Part shown: in pieces, positions 49,125 to 61,253 of the stretch
Position numbering within the stretch: position 1 is the stretch's first letter
How the letters are laid out: every line of letters begins with the position of its first letter
Assembly (NCBI GenBank): GCA_902806595.1
Contig: CADCXC010000038.1
Span: 3,224,001-3,288,000 of the forward strand
Direction of reading: 5' to 3'
DNA from: Pyrenopolyporus hunteri
Lineage: Eukaryota; Ascomycota; Sordariomycetes; Xylariales; Hypoxylaceae
DNA: 64,000 nucleotides
Program-made: the position numbers and the translations under genes
Notes under the pieces: generated by a model
Databases searched by the model: none
Seen by the model: only the letters and a program-made list of their open reading frames with translations
Told to the model about the DNA's origin: nothing

Positions 49125-50277
49125 GACGGCGGGTAAGAGGGAGCTATCCTACCGCTTTTCTGACCGAACTGCGAATTTCGTTACGCATGTAATATAGTAC
49201 GTAGGTAATTATAAGTAACGAGTAGTAAGAGCTGCCGTAGGAGACATAGGCCCAATGCTTGCGCTTTAACCACTTTCTTCGAGCCAAACTCAACCCCTCG
49301 GTTCGAGGTTACCTTGACAAACAGGAACGCTGGAAAGAAAAAAAAAATCCTTATCGTTCAAATTATTTCAGCTGCTATCACCTGACTATCTATCGATAAA
49401 GCCTTATCAGATGGATCTAGCATTGCGGGACCTTAAGTAGGGTTCCATTTTGATCTACCTGGATGTCGGCATTAGGAATACGTACCTACAAATATGTGCT
49501 GTAGCGTCTACATGTATGCATTGGAAAGAATGGCCCGTAACCGTCCATACAGTACCTAGGTAGGTACCTATAGATGTACACGTACCCCACGTATTACGTC
49601 TACCTACTAGGTAGGCCTCCGAGCGTAAGACGAAAGTATCAGTTACCTACCTACACCTACGTATATGCAGGTGGTAGACGGCATTAGTTCGATCTTAATA
49701 CCTTCAAACTTAATATAGGTACATGTAGGTACCTATGCAGGTAGAGTAAGTGCCAGTTGAAGCTTCTTGCTTAGTACCTACCTTCCATACCACACGGGTT
49801 CTACATACTTCCTTCATCTTTCCCAGGTTCAAATTCTGTCGTGAAATTACTTCTACACATACCCAAAGAGGCCCAAGGCAAACAGGTAACTGTCGTCGTA
49901 ATAGTTACCTATTTATGCCTTGTCGGGGTGCTCGAAGTCAGTCTGGGACCAACAGAATAGTCCTATTCTCTTATTTGCTCTGAGCGATACTCAACCACTC
50001 GTCTCACCAGGAAGCACGAGGTACGACGTATGTACATGGTTGCTGTCATCTCGCACCAGTCTTGCAGCCCAACCCGACCTCCAAAGCTGTCTGCCGTGCA
50101 TACTTGCATCCCGCAGGCTGCCTGCTTGGTCTAAATCTCAATCTGTCTAGTGGTAATTGGCACGGTACATAACCTGGCGGTCTTGGTCCTGGATTTTTCA
50201 CCTGTTTACATACCCGTCTCCTACTTCTGGACCGTTGCGTTCATTGCATTGCCTGCATCTTAAGGGCCCGGCCGCCT

Positions 50278-50964
50278 TTGGGGACCTCAAACAGCAGCCT
50301 ACCATTCTTGACTCGCTTCTTTCGCTGCAAACAAGCCGGTCTCCGTCAGGTGCCCCGGACGCCATCGCTGCTACTCCCTCTTCGCACCGTGCTCCCGAAC
50401 ACTAGACTTACCGCGACAACCCTACCAGAAGGTCTCGTTCACTTCGATTATATACCAGTTCCCCACGATCACCTCCTGGCAAAAAGAAAGAAAAACGAGG
50501 GGAACCCGGGTAGACCATCGTTGGGTAGAGCGAGCTCTTGGTTCAGCAAGGAAATACGTAAGGTGTAACTGGCCTTAATAAGCTTAGCTGCTGCTGCTGC
50601 TGCTGCTGCTGCTACTGGTGTGGGGGAAACTTGAATACCTTACCCGCCCGAGCAGGTGACAGGTCTCCGAGGCGGCCAGAGTAGCAGTTCGGGAAACCCC
50701 TCGAGGCGCAAAGTTGCGAGCAAAGCAGACCTGAGCAGAGCAACTTTTGATTACCGTTCTCCTACGGTGCTCCACACAGACAAGACCATAAGCCCTTACC
50801 TTTTTTCGTTCTGTCCCCGACTTCTCAACTGCCATCTATTTTATCGTCGTCATCTGCGGGACCCTACCACTCTACTAGACGAGATCTTACATACGTCCAT
50901 CTTTCTTCGTCGAGCTACAAGTCTGACTGACGGCTTGGGTACCGGGATCCCTGGGGGGCGATAA
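50278..50964 (+). CDS. Possible unrecognised gene fragment, two exons
   Basis: Low-confidence call. A frame from 50278 ends in WFSKEIRK just before a GTGTAA donor-like site near 50563. A later frame resumes after GAGCAG at 50656 with VTGLRGGQ, also in phase 0. The joined product would be about 190 residues, Ser/Arg-rich and without a known domain. The putative intron contains nine GCT repeats. An alternative frame (50157-50405) competes with the first part. There is no strong codon or homology evidence, so it could be an artefact in the ARL8 upstream region. Confidence 0.2.
50587..50613. repeat. (GCT)9 microsatellite
   Basis: Nine uninterrupted GCT units. Read on the minus strand it gives a Ser run, but no gene supports that reading. 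Confidence 0.9.
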
Positions 50965-51766
50965 CTCCAAGATCGTGCGTCTACATACGAAACACTCGCA
51001 ACGGGCCGGTCAATAGCGACCATTTTAATTCCCCATACTCGCGGCTCCAGTCCGCTTCCCGCTTATCAAGTTCCTGTGCGGCGCGAGACCATTACCCGTT
51101 TCTTCTTGTTGTGTAGTCCCCGTCTACAGTACACTAACCTTAGATAACCTTTTTAAACCCGTTTGGATTATTGTGGCTCGAAATTGACTGGCCTTGTCTG
51201 GATAGACGAATGAAACCCCAGTCTTTCTAGCCGCTGTCGGTTCAGATGCAAGGTCGGCCTTCTATCCCTCCCACTTGGTCACGTCCCAGTCGAAGGCACG
51301 GGGCATCATAAGTTCATAACAGCTTGTGCGATCTTCCGTGGTGGGGAATTGTGACCCTCCGTCCAGGCGTCACCGTTCATCCCGCTTCTATCTTTCATCG
51401 AATGCTGCATGTACCTTCACCACCGCTAGAAAGCTACCTCGAGAATTCGCATTCACCGAACTCAATTTTGCGCCTGGGCCCCGACTCACCCGCTGCCAGC
51501 GCTACGAGCGAAGAAACATCGCAGCTCATCGCCATACGAGACATTTTTATTCCTAATTTCAGCAAGAAGCTCGCAGCGCAAACTATTTAAACCCGTTGTT
51601 TGAATACAAACCCCAGTCACTCCTGTCCACCGCGTTTTCCCAACTACCTACCTTAAGCCTTGCATAGACCTGCAAAATATCATCATTTTTCTTCACGATC
51701 CCTGGAAGTCCTAGGACTCATAAGCTTGCTACTGACCGGACACCATTATTTCTGAACCCGGACACG

Positions 51767-52614
51767 ATGGCAGGGATATTCCGGAAGGTGTACGACTGGT
51801 TGCTCAGGACTTTTTGGTGAGTTCACGAAGCTACGTTCAGCGCGGGGTCGCAGGGTTGTGCCGCTCACCGCCGTACCTGCGTGTGTGCATTTGCATCACG
51901 CCGTCGTCGACCCTCGCCCGAAGTGCATTGTATTGACAGTCTTTTCTAGGGCGACCGAGATGGATGTCACGATGATAGGTCTGCAGAACGCTGGGAAGAC
52001 GTCCTTACTTCGAGTTCTGTCGGTGAGTGCCCGTAATCATCAGTTAACCCGTCTCTTAAGCTATCGCTGACGATGCCATTTCTCTTCAGGGTGGTGAATT
52101 TACGATCGAGTAAGCACGAATCCATCCTCCTAGCATCGTTAAACATTTCGCTACGTCGTCGAACGGTATTATGATTGTCGCTAGGTCGGCTAACAGGTCG
52201 TGCAGCTCCATTCCCACTGTCGGTTTCAATATGAAGCGAGTACAACGTGGCCATGTGACACTCAAGTGTTGGGACTTGGGTGGTCAACCTCGTTTTCGAC
52301 CGATGTGGGAGAGATACTGTCGTGGTGTGAACGCGATCGTGTTCATCGTCGACATCGCGGACCAAGACTTGCTGCCCATGGCCAAGGAGGAGCTTCATTC
52401 GCTGATGTCGCAACCTAGTCTCGAAGGAATCCCTCTCCTTGTGCTTGGGAACAAGTCTGACCTCCACATTAAGCTCAGCGTGGATGAACTAATAGATGCT
52501 CTGGATCTCAAGAGCATAGGACATCGTGAGGTATCCTGCTATGGGATTAGCGCAAAGGAGGAGACCAACCTAGACGCCGTAATCCAATGGCTCATGAAAT
52601 GGGCCAACAGATGA
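51767..52614 (+). CDS. ARL8: ARL8-type small GTPase
   Basis: Four exons (51767-51816, 51950-52022, 52090-52109, 52206-52614) encode 183 residues. Arl8 GTPases sit on late endosome/lysosome or vacuole membranes and link them to motors and tethering factors. The first exon gives the amphipathic N-terminus MAGIFRKVYDWLLRTFW, typical of Arl8 and lacking the myristoylation Gly2 of Arf. GLQNAGKTS is the P loop, SIPTVGFNMK the switch 1 region, WDLGGQPRFR the switch 2 region, and NKSD the guanine-specificity motif. Exon 3 is only 20 nt. All introns join in phase, and the length equals that of animal and fungal Arl8. Confidence 0.96.
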
Positions 52615-54369
52615 ATTCATCTATGCGCTCCGCAGCACTTGGTTGTTTCTTGCCCTCTTCTGTTCATTTCTCCGGCCGCCAGGAAGCACAAGCCTGTTAG
52701 CCGGTGATTTCCTCCCTCGCCGTTCCTGCGACACTTTGGATGCATTTTCACGACGCTAATGATATCATGGGATGTAAAAGACGGTTTCACTTCCGGCCGG
52801 CGACGACCTAATATATAAACCATCTCTCACGAGCTTAACCCCGAGGGTGACTGTACCCGTCAGCGTGCCTTCGCCATATCGATTCTCACCTAGTATTTCT
52901 TTTCCCCTTTTCTTTTCATGCGCCCCTTATCTGCTCGACCCAAACACTGCATGGCCATTGGAAACGGAGTCGGCGGTCTCGGAACTCGACGTGCTAGAAG
53001 GGTCATGATAACCTCCGACTTTTTTTTTTTTTTTTTTGTTATTCTTCTTCTTTTTCCTTTGGCTGGAATCCCTTGTCAGTGTTGAAGGGAGGTTTTGGAT
53101 GGTGAACACTTGGTAGATGTTCGAGTATGCGAGTAGGTCGGGCAAGGGAGCATTGGTGTAGTTAGGTGCATTTATGACCAGATCAATCATGACTTGACGA
53201 CTTTACTAAAAGCCCAGAAGCGTGTTTGACGATATGATATGCATAGTGCTTTAATACTCACAGAGAACCAATGAGCCGGTAGAAGGGGGAGAAAAGTATT
53301 AAGGGTGCGAGGGAAATGCGCCCAGCGTAGCGCCGGGGGGGGAGGATCCTTTAGTTAGCGTAGTAAGGAGAGTGGACGAAATGTGCAGCTCGGCATGGCG
53401 TCTGTCGCTCGACAGGGACGGGACCAAAGCTCGACTTGGTCATAAGCAGGAACAGGAAAGAAGATAACTAGCTGAGACTCCACAGTGGATTGGGAGGGCT
53501 GAGAGTTGAGGAGGGAAAAAAGGAGAAAGCATTGGCGACAGGAGAAGTGCAGGAAAAGCGATACTTGAAGGCTACACACAGACCACATTTGATGCGATGA
53601 TGAGTTGGCAAACCCTCCAGCGTCGAGGCGACGGGAATGATTGGCTCGCAAAGGCGACCATGGACGGCGCAACGTGGACTTCAGGTACCTCAGCAGGGAG
53701 CCATGTGGGTATGAGATGTATTGCATTTGACGGAATGCTGTTGCGGTTACCAGTCAAGTGAGAGAGCGAGAAGGGAGAGTGTGTGTGTATACCGACCTAC
53801 ATACGTACTAGTAATGTAGGTATGTAGGTATTTATGTATGTGTGTATGTGTGTATGTGTGATTCATTCCTAGTGACGACGATGTAGTACGTTCCAGTACA
53901 TCTACGGCTGGTATAAATATCGTGAGCGAGTCGTGTACCTTCTCATGTCTCTCCCTTATTGTTTTTTTTTTTTTTTTTCCTTACTCCCTTCCCCCTTGCT
54001 CTACATAGGACGGGCGCGCGCGCGCGAGGGTGAGAGCAAAAGCAGAGAAAGAGGGCGGCATGCTATGGGCCCATGATATGAAATCCACGGAGATTTTTGA
54101 CGTGGCCGCATGTCATTAGCTCGCCGGATCTGCTGCCCTCCGTCCCCTTCAACTTAGCAACTGATCGTCAATCTCGCGTTCTAGACTAGCTGCAAAAAAT
54201 CGCCCACGGGTACACAGGATCCCGTCGCTTTGTATTGTACCGTAGGTAGCCTAAGACCAGGTGAGAAGAAGAAATCCAAATACTTTTAATACCTATCTAT
54301 AGTTAATTCGATGCATTTGCGACGAGGTATATATCCACCACGTCTTGACGAGTTGGTTGTGACCTGAGG

Positions 54370-54410
<41 letters not shown>

Positions 54411-56115
54411 AATCGATTACCAAAAAGAGGCGGCGGAATCCTCCCATACCTAACTCGTCACGCCTCTCAGTGGTAGGCTAGGTAACCTCTTTCGTGTGCC
54501 CGAATGTAGTTCGGCGTCTACAGTTTCTGGACGAGGGATGGAAACCCATGCACAGACGTAATAGAACTACTACTAACGTAGCAGAAAGCAAGGATGAGAC
54601 TCTACCGCGTAGTAATGATTTGTTGAAGTGATAGAATTGAAGTTCATTACATGTATTCCTTCAAGCCAAGAAGAGGCGGGCATATCTTGTGTATCCGGTA
54701 CATGCGGTAGTATAGAGTAGTATATCAGGTAGACGGTCGAAAAAGCAACCCCGCGCCTAGGCCCCAGAGACCGCTACATGTAGGTATATATGACATACAT
54801 ATCGATGTACCGGCGTCTCGAGGCCAATCTATCCTGTGTGGCCAAGCTGAGGCGATAGGTAAGCTAAATCACTTAGCATAGAATAATAGAAAGAAAGCAA
54901 GAAATATTTGATGAAAATACTGGGCGAGAGATCAACTATATGTAAGAGGGACCTTACGTGTCTGGGTATATCCATGTAGCTACAGAGATGCGCTACCTAT
55001 TATACTAAATAAGCGTTAACGGACCTTAATATTTTTACGCTAGAGCTTGCTGATATCACTAAGTATTTGTATCATGTACCGGTAAACTGGGTATGCGCCT
55101 TCGGCCGCACTTGCTTATGTGGGCTCAGCTCAGTCACTACATTGTACTAAGTCACACACGCGGAACGCTTCTAATATTCATCTATTACATTTACCTTTAC
55201 ATTACAGACCCAACTTCCATATGAATCATTACAAACTATGAGTCTCGAAGGGAAAATGGCAAGCCCAGATCCCGCCGTTAAACAAGCATCCGCCCGCCCC
55301 AACGTAATACGTACACAACGGAACCCGGTGTGGTGTGACCTACCTCTCGTGGTCCCGAAGCGTCCGTGCTGGCAATCGCCGGCCTTGCTAGAGCGTGGTA
55401 CCTTATCTTCTAAGGATATACACATTAGAGTTTTCCCACTTGGAAAATACCTAAATATAATAAGACGAAGACTTCCTTTTCGGCTCTGAGCGGTAGGCTA
55501 GAAGCTTTTAGAGCGGCCTCGTGCATAGGCCAGTCGCCAGCCAGACGCGGCACCTGACAATTTTATACAGTGCCTCCGAACGCGCGCGGAACAGTACGAT
55601 ATAGATATCGAAGCAGCGTTCTTAAGCCTCGCTATCTACCACTCCCCCCACGGGGATATAGCTTGTATTGCGCTTGAAAGATTAAGCATCTGAATCCGGC
55701 GTTCAAGAAGTCCAAATGTGAGTACCTAATCTTCCACCCGCACCACCGCTGCCCGGGGGGTTAGTGGGCATACTTACTCCGTTGCTCGGGACCGCGACGC
55801 GGCCTGATTCTACCATCAACACCGCTAGTGGTTACCGATTCCAAGGTCATCCTCGCCGCTTTACAAGGTCTTGCCCATACGTTAATACCAGAGATTCCCT
55901 TGTTGCGCCAATATTTCACGATGGTCAGCTCTATAATCCACCGAGCGGGGGCGCCTACGCTATTCAGAATGACGTCGTACAGGCTGTTCTGCTCTCGTTG
56001 CTTCGAGATGAAGATTTCCGTACACCCCGCGATATAGACAGACATGATTACTGTTAAAACTAGGAATGCTAACCGCCTTCTTACCTACCGAAGCGTCGGT
56101 CGTGCTGGGCTCTAG
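52615..56115. other. Gene-poor region with simple repeats
   Basis: About 3.5 kb. It has T runs near 53021 and 53960, TGTATG-rich DNA near 53790-53865, and a perfect (GATT)10 at 54371-54410. A minus-strand frame at 52927-53190 owes its Lys run to the poly-T tract and is not convincing. A coding-like plus/minus overlapping region begins near 55690. No gene is assigned. Confidence 0.4.
54371..54410. repeat. (GATT)10 microsatellite
   Basis: Forty bases of perfect GATT repeats followed by AATCGATT. A length-variable locus is likely. Confidence 0.95.
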
Positions 56116-56382
56116 CCTAACGACTCCCCTCATGTTGGCACGCTCATTGTTCTCTGCTATGCGTCTGCGTTCGTTCGAGCTGTCCGTGACTGGTTGCAGG
56201 TTGTTGCTGCTTCAGGGGGGCGATATAGCACCGTCGGTTACAGTCCTAATACTACTCTGGTGATAGAGCATGGGGTTGAGAACGAAGGGATTCAGTACCA
56301 GAGGTCACATAGGGATGTTCCCAATGCTCTCAGCACGTATATCGGTGATTATGAAGAAGTGATGAGTTATCTGTTCCCTTGA
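56116..56382 (+). pseudogene. Unassigned coding-like exon or gene relic
   Basis: An 88-codon frame opens exactly after an acceptor-like CTCTAG and a plausible GCTAAC branch point about 45 bases upstream, and ends at a TGA. The translation is protein-like, with HVGTLIVLCYASAFVRAV as a hydrophobic stretch and later VIEHGVENEGIQYQRSH. I do not recognise a family. No convincing upstream exon joins it in phase, so it may be the 3' exon of a decayed gene. Confidence 0.25.
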
Positions 56383-56813
56383 GCCTACATCCCGGTCAAC
56401 ATGGCCTTTCAGTCCCAAACACCGAAATGCCGCTCCTACTCGAATATATGATCGCTTATCGAGAAACTCTTAGTCCTCAACTCTCTCCAAAACACAACTG
56501 TCTCGCACTCCGCTCGGCACGCCCGGTTCCGCGCTGCGGTCCGGCCGAGAAGCACAGCCGATTAAATGAATATAGGGTGGGTAGCCGTAATCAAGCGAGT
56601 ATTATCATGTTCCACTATCCAAACCGTGGCGAACACGCGGTAAACGTCTACCATGCTACGGAAATGACTCGTCTAGAAGCGAACGCACCAACAAACAACC
56701 TCCGTAGTTTAACACATCTACTTGATACTACCGGTCATCATGCCCGCGTCACGGGCGCCGACTACGCTGAAATATACCAGGAGACGTTGCTATACCGTTC
56801 TCTCGCTACCTAG
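56379..56813 (+). CDS. Hypothetical protein of 144 residues
   Basis: An intronless frame overlapping the end of the previous relic by four bases in another phase. It is His/Arg-rich (for example HYPNRGEHAVNVYHATEM) with no known domain, signal peptide or membrane segment. It could be a second piece of one decayed gene split by a frame change, or chance. Confidence 0.2.
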   Translation: MSLHPGQHGLSVPNTEMPLLLEYMIAYRETLSPQLSPKHNCLALRSARPVPRCGPAEKHSRLNEYRVGSRNQASIIMFHYPNRGEHAVNVYHATEMTRLEANAPTNNLRSLTHLLDTTGHHARVTGADYAEIYQETLLYRSLAT

Positions 56814-58314
56814 TCAGCCCTTGTCGTGACACCCTTTTTCGACTGCGGCTGACGGCGTCAACTAGGTGGACCGACTTGATGGCTAGGAGCGCGTCGGTAA
56901 GCACCTGGTCATCGGACTTGGCTGTGATATTAGTATTGGTCCTCATCTTCGGGCGCGACATGGCTTTCGTCGGTGCTCTCTTGGTGACGCAGTGCCCGTC
57001 GTTTGATGCTTAAAATACCGTATTTGCGGGATCCCTAAGTTGGATCGGAAGTTATGAGAAAAAAGGTGCGTTGAGAATTTGTCAACGCGTTTCCGACGAG
57101 CGAATAGTGTGAGAAGTCCGGAAAGTCTGAAAAGTCTTGAGATATCTTGATTATGTAATAGATATAAGTTAAATACCAATATACGAGTAGTGTTTAGCTT
57201 CGGTTGCTATTATCTCCCTTTCTTTCTTCGTGTTGTGCGCCTAACCTGTTGTCTTTCTGTATATTGTACCTATATGTGGACCAAACCTCAATGAGGGTTT
57301 GGCATCGCCCAATTTTGCGTCGGATTGCTCACTTGAGCGTATAAAACCTAAGTAGGTATTCAGCAGGGTTCATCGTTTATGATATACGGGACGATATTGA
57401 AAGAGTTGGGATGATGCGAGAGAATTTGATTTTCTATTCAAACTAGTAAGGTGGGTAAGGGTGGCCCAGCCTTGATTATGGAGCTGTAAATCTACTCGTC
57501 ACCTCCAAGCCACAATTGCATCGCTAGCAGGTGATTTTTCCTAGGCCCTTTGGGCGCAGCTGAATGAAAGACGGCCGGGGTTTTTGTAGTTGCGAAGCCC
57601 CCCGAAATTTGGAATTCGTCCATTGTTCCATGCCGCAATAGACTCACTTAAGGTTTATTAGCACAGGCCAATTACATGTAATTAGTAACCATCACATCTG
57701 ACGGCAGATGCTGCCAAGTACATGGATGTAGATGCGCCTAACATAAGCCTCTGACAATACCTAAGATACTTTGCAGATACGGATACGTTACACAGCCACG
57801 CAAGGACGGCATGGAATGATTCCAGTTTGAGAAGTGCCCCCCGTCTAGCGCCAAGTAATATCCCTCCAAAGTCGGTAATCGGCAGCTTCCCAAGCCATGT
57901 CATGCAGCGTATTGCGTGTTCACTGTCTTCCAGAGCACTCTCTCGTTCCTTTCAATAAAAGCAACGCCGGCAGCACCTTTTTTCGATTTTTTATTTCGTC
58001 TTCCTTCAGATTTCAACTCCAACATCATACGTATTATACCCCCCAATCCAACTCCCGGCTTCCACGCTTAATTTCAAACAACCAACCGTGCGTGCTTTTT
58101 CGCCTTTATACGCTTCGTACACGCAACAGAGTACCGTGCATACAACCCGACGTCATTTGGCGTTGCATCCTAGCAACGAGCCATTCTATTTTCGGATTAC
58201 CTCGAACGCGTAGACACGTACCATCACAGCTGATCGGTGCAGTCGAAGCTTCTCTTACTATCCCTCCTTCGCATTAAGCGTCGCGCACCGTCTCGTCGCC
58301 TATTACCGCACGAC
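56814..58314. other. Intergenic region upstream of the RCR-like gene
   Basis: About 1.5 kb. Short frames on both strands show no domain. Pyrimidine-rich DNA near 57950-58060 may be the leader of the following gene. Confidence 0.5.
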
Positions 58315-58862
58315 ATGGCGCCGTTCATCGACCAGGTCAAAGCCCAATTAGCAAAACGAGATAGAATCTGCGGGGCCGGTGAATACTACCGATATGGCCG
58401 TTGTTATAGCGCTTGGAACTGGTATGGCCGTTGGATCTTCGCCGCCGTGGTCATAGTTCTTATCCTTGCCGTTTTCCTCATTTGGGCGTAAGTATCTCTC
58501 CGTTCGAAACAAACTGCTAGAGGGCTACAATATCTAACATCTAACCTAGATGCGTCAACTCTCGTCGTCGCCGACGTCAAGGTCTTCAGCCGATGTATGG
58601 CACAGGTTGGATGGCCGGAAATACGGGTCCCAACAATGGCGCGTACTACAGCTCCGGCCAGGGCTACAATAATCCGCCGCCGGCATACGGAGCGCCGCCG
58701 GGCCAATCCTATCCGATGGAGAATCAGTATACAGGCACGACTTTCTCGCCTAACGACGGCTACTACGGTCAGCACGAAGGTATACAGGCGCCGAAGAACG
58801 TCTATAATAACAACAACAAGACCGATTACGCACCCCCCGAGGGCCCCCCTCCCGGCAGATAA
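58315..58862 (+). CDS. RCR-type (Congo red resistance) membrane protein
   Basis: Two exons (58315-58487, 58550-58862) encode 161 residues. The Cys/Tyr/Trp-rich N-terminus (CGAGEYYRYGRCYSAWNWYG) is followed by one membrane span (about residues 41-59) and an RRRRR stop-transfer block. A Pro/Tyr/Gly/Asn-rich tail follows, containing PPPAYG. This layout matches the chitin synthesis regulation/RCR1 family, in which the tail recruits Rsp5-type ubiquitin ligase through PY-like motifs to control surface proteins. The ATG at 58315 was preferred over the frame opening at 58237 because it starts the conserved part. An AATAAA follows 99 bp after the stop. Confidence 0.82.
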
Positions 58863-58960
58863 GCTGGTGGCGAAACCAGGTGAATGGCTGGTATTGGTCG
58901 AGAGGTGTATGAAACAGATTGGTTGGGTATGAATTGGACTCTGGTGATAATGGGATGTTA

Positions 58961-58966
58961 AATAAA
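58961..58966 (+). terminator. Poly(A) signal candidate of the RCR-like gene
   Basis: AATAAA lies 99 bp after the stop codon, a normal fungal distance. Confidence 0.4.
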
Positions 58967-60510
58967 GGATTCGATATGTCGATTACCCGACGTTGGCAAC
59001 GAGGTAGTTAGCATGAGAAACGAAGATTACGTTTGCAAGCTACCGTGGACTTTTCATTGCGAACGAGCAGGGATATGAAATATTTCGCCTGGGCAGCTTC
59101 GCCGGTATGCTGATCATAATGTTGCCGAGCTCAGGATTGTTTAACTTAGTACCTCCAGGTCTTCACTCTTAATATCCCCATCCTGGTATCATAACGTAGG
59201 TAGCTTAAGAGTAGTAAGCTTGTACCGCCAATTTTACGGAATGCTTCTTCGATTCGTGAGTGATTAGATGACCTCACGTAATAAGACAGGCTTGTTCATA
59301 TAATTAAACATATTTCTTCAGTCTAACCTAGCTGTCTTTTAGATCTTGAGATGTTGGATTTAGGAAAACCACCACCTCCCTCGCCTAGCACACGGATATT
59401 ACCGTGGTATGTAGGTAGGTAGCTAGTCCCTACTATCAGACTCTAGAGGTATTGTATGTAGTAGTTTTTAAAAAATGGATAAATCGGCAACCCACGTGAA
59501 AATCATCGGTGGCGCCAACTACATACATAGATATGAAGGTTATGGTATGTAATTCCCACTGTGGGGATTATACCAAGCCTAACTCTCCACAAGCCAAGTC
59601 TTTTTGCTGCACCGATGAAGCGTCTCAGTTTGGAACTCCCCACATCGTCTTGTCAGCGAAAGACCGTTTGACGTCGGACGAGCTTTGCAGCCCACTATTC
59701 GAAACTTAGTTGACCCGATAAATGTGGAAAGATAAGCAGATCATGATAAGAATATAAGAATCTCAGTACATGAATTCCAGGAACAGCAAGTGAGTCTTTC
59801 AGCGAATAAGCTTACTCTTACTGAAACTCTTACTTAAGCTCATTTTTCTGTAACGGGCTATTCGCGTATATGTTGAAGGTAATGGCATAAGATTGTAAAA
59901 GGGCCTTGTGGTTCGCCAAATTACACTTTGAAAGAGAAGCACGCATATTACATACGAGAATACTAGCTGTGGCTGAGCTATGGCGTCTAAAAGAATGAAA
60001 GGCACCGGAGAAACAATTGGTGGCGGTAATATAAAGGCATGGACAACGAAAAAGGGCTGGGTTAGTAGGTAGGACTGATACCTCTTCACATTCATACTAT
60101 AGTAAGGCTGGGGCGCAGCTGTTGAAGCGCCTGGATCGCCTTCCTAGCGCGGGCGCAGTTTGGTTCAGAGATCAGACGAGGTGAGACCAGACTGCTGATA
60201 GGTAATTAGAGTAGCTTCAGGTGTTACATGCATACCGAACCAAGAAATCTTCAAGATAGTCCAACGGCCGAATCTCAGGCCATTATGGGGGATTGCAGAT
60301 TGCATCATGCTCCGTCAGTCGAAAGTTATCGGGTTACGTCATGCTAAATCTCAGTAAATCTCAGTAAAGGGGTGCAAGTCCTTTATCGGAGCGTGCCTGG
60401 TGCCATTTAGACCACCGTTGGGGGGTGCATTAGAAGGATCCATAACACCGCTTTTAGGCAATCACCCCGCTTTGGCAGCTGCATGCCATCTAGCCGCTTG
60501 ATTGCGACTC

Positions 60511-60559
60511 GTCCCTGAAATTGCCGTTCTTCCAGTTGCGCCCCCACAATTTCAGGGAC
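60511..60559. repeat. Perfect 13-bp inverted repeat
   Basis: GTCCCTGAAATTG (60511-60523) pairs with CAATTTCAGGGAC (60547-60559) across a 23-base spacer. It lies in intergenic DNA and could form a hairpin or be the ends of a tiny element. Confidence 0.8.
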
Positions 60560-61253
60560 AGGATCTTCCCTCGCTTACTGCTTTCTGTTTTCTGCTTTCT
60601 GCTTTCCCGTTTTCTGATTGCAGATTGCAGATTACCTACCAACCCTGCCAACCTCGAAGGGCAGGCATTGTTCTTTTTTTCCATCTTTTTCCCAACCCTT
60701 TTACTTACACTATGTCGCAGTCAAACTTCTTCACTCATTTTTGATGGTCGAGGCATATTTCCATGCCCACCAATTCTTTGTTTTTTAATCGATATATCTT
60801 AGATAGCTACCTAGATATATCGTTATACCGTTCCTTCTCGTACTAGTTCGATTGCTTTGATCCTTCGTCCTTTCATTTTCTCACGTGGACCAGTTCAACC
60901 ATAGCCTTTTAACGTGACCCCTATATTCTCCTACTCACTCATTCGGAGTTCTTGTCGAAACGACGAAATCATAACCGGGATATCGTTACACGCGCTTTAA
61001 ACACGGTGATCCACAGGCCGACAGAACAATAGTACGACTCTGCGACATTTTGACTGTTTAGCTTGTGTTTGCTACTGAGCAAGGTGCCATTCCCACGGGC
61101 TTGGGACTCCGGTCGAACCGCTACCTTTGTGCCATGGATCTTTAGCAACAATTCTTCGTTCTGTCGCCATTTACGAACAATTGCGATTCCCTCTAGTATT
61201 CCCCCTTATTCAACACGATACAATACCTACTCCGATATCCTGAAGACCGCGAG

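Larger units (their letters stand above)
49125..51766. other. Intergenic region between RPA135 and ARL8
   Basis: About 2.6 kb of divergent spacer. A TACCTAGGTA palindrome lies at 49553-49562 amid GTAGGTA words (49552-49750). Coding-like segments occur at 50278-50964 (listed separately) and at 51324-51590 (88 codons, unrecognised). The rest looks like leader and promoter DNA. Confidence 0.4.
58863..61253. other. Intergenic region between two membrane-protein genes
   Basis: About 2.4 kb. It contains a perfect 13-bp inverted repeat (60511-60559), TTTCTGCTTTCTG-like short repeats near 60585-60640, and T/C-rich leader-like DNA before 61254. Frames near 59509 and 59799 are unsupported. Confidence 0.45.

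Noticed and set aside
49820..49850. tRNA-like GGTTCAAATTC box
   Set aside because: No matching acceptor stem or D-arm could be folded around it.
52927..53190. Lys-rich minus-strand frame beyond ARL8
   Set aside because: The Lys run comes from the poly-T tract at 53021-53037, and the rest shows no domain or splice support.
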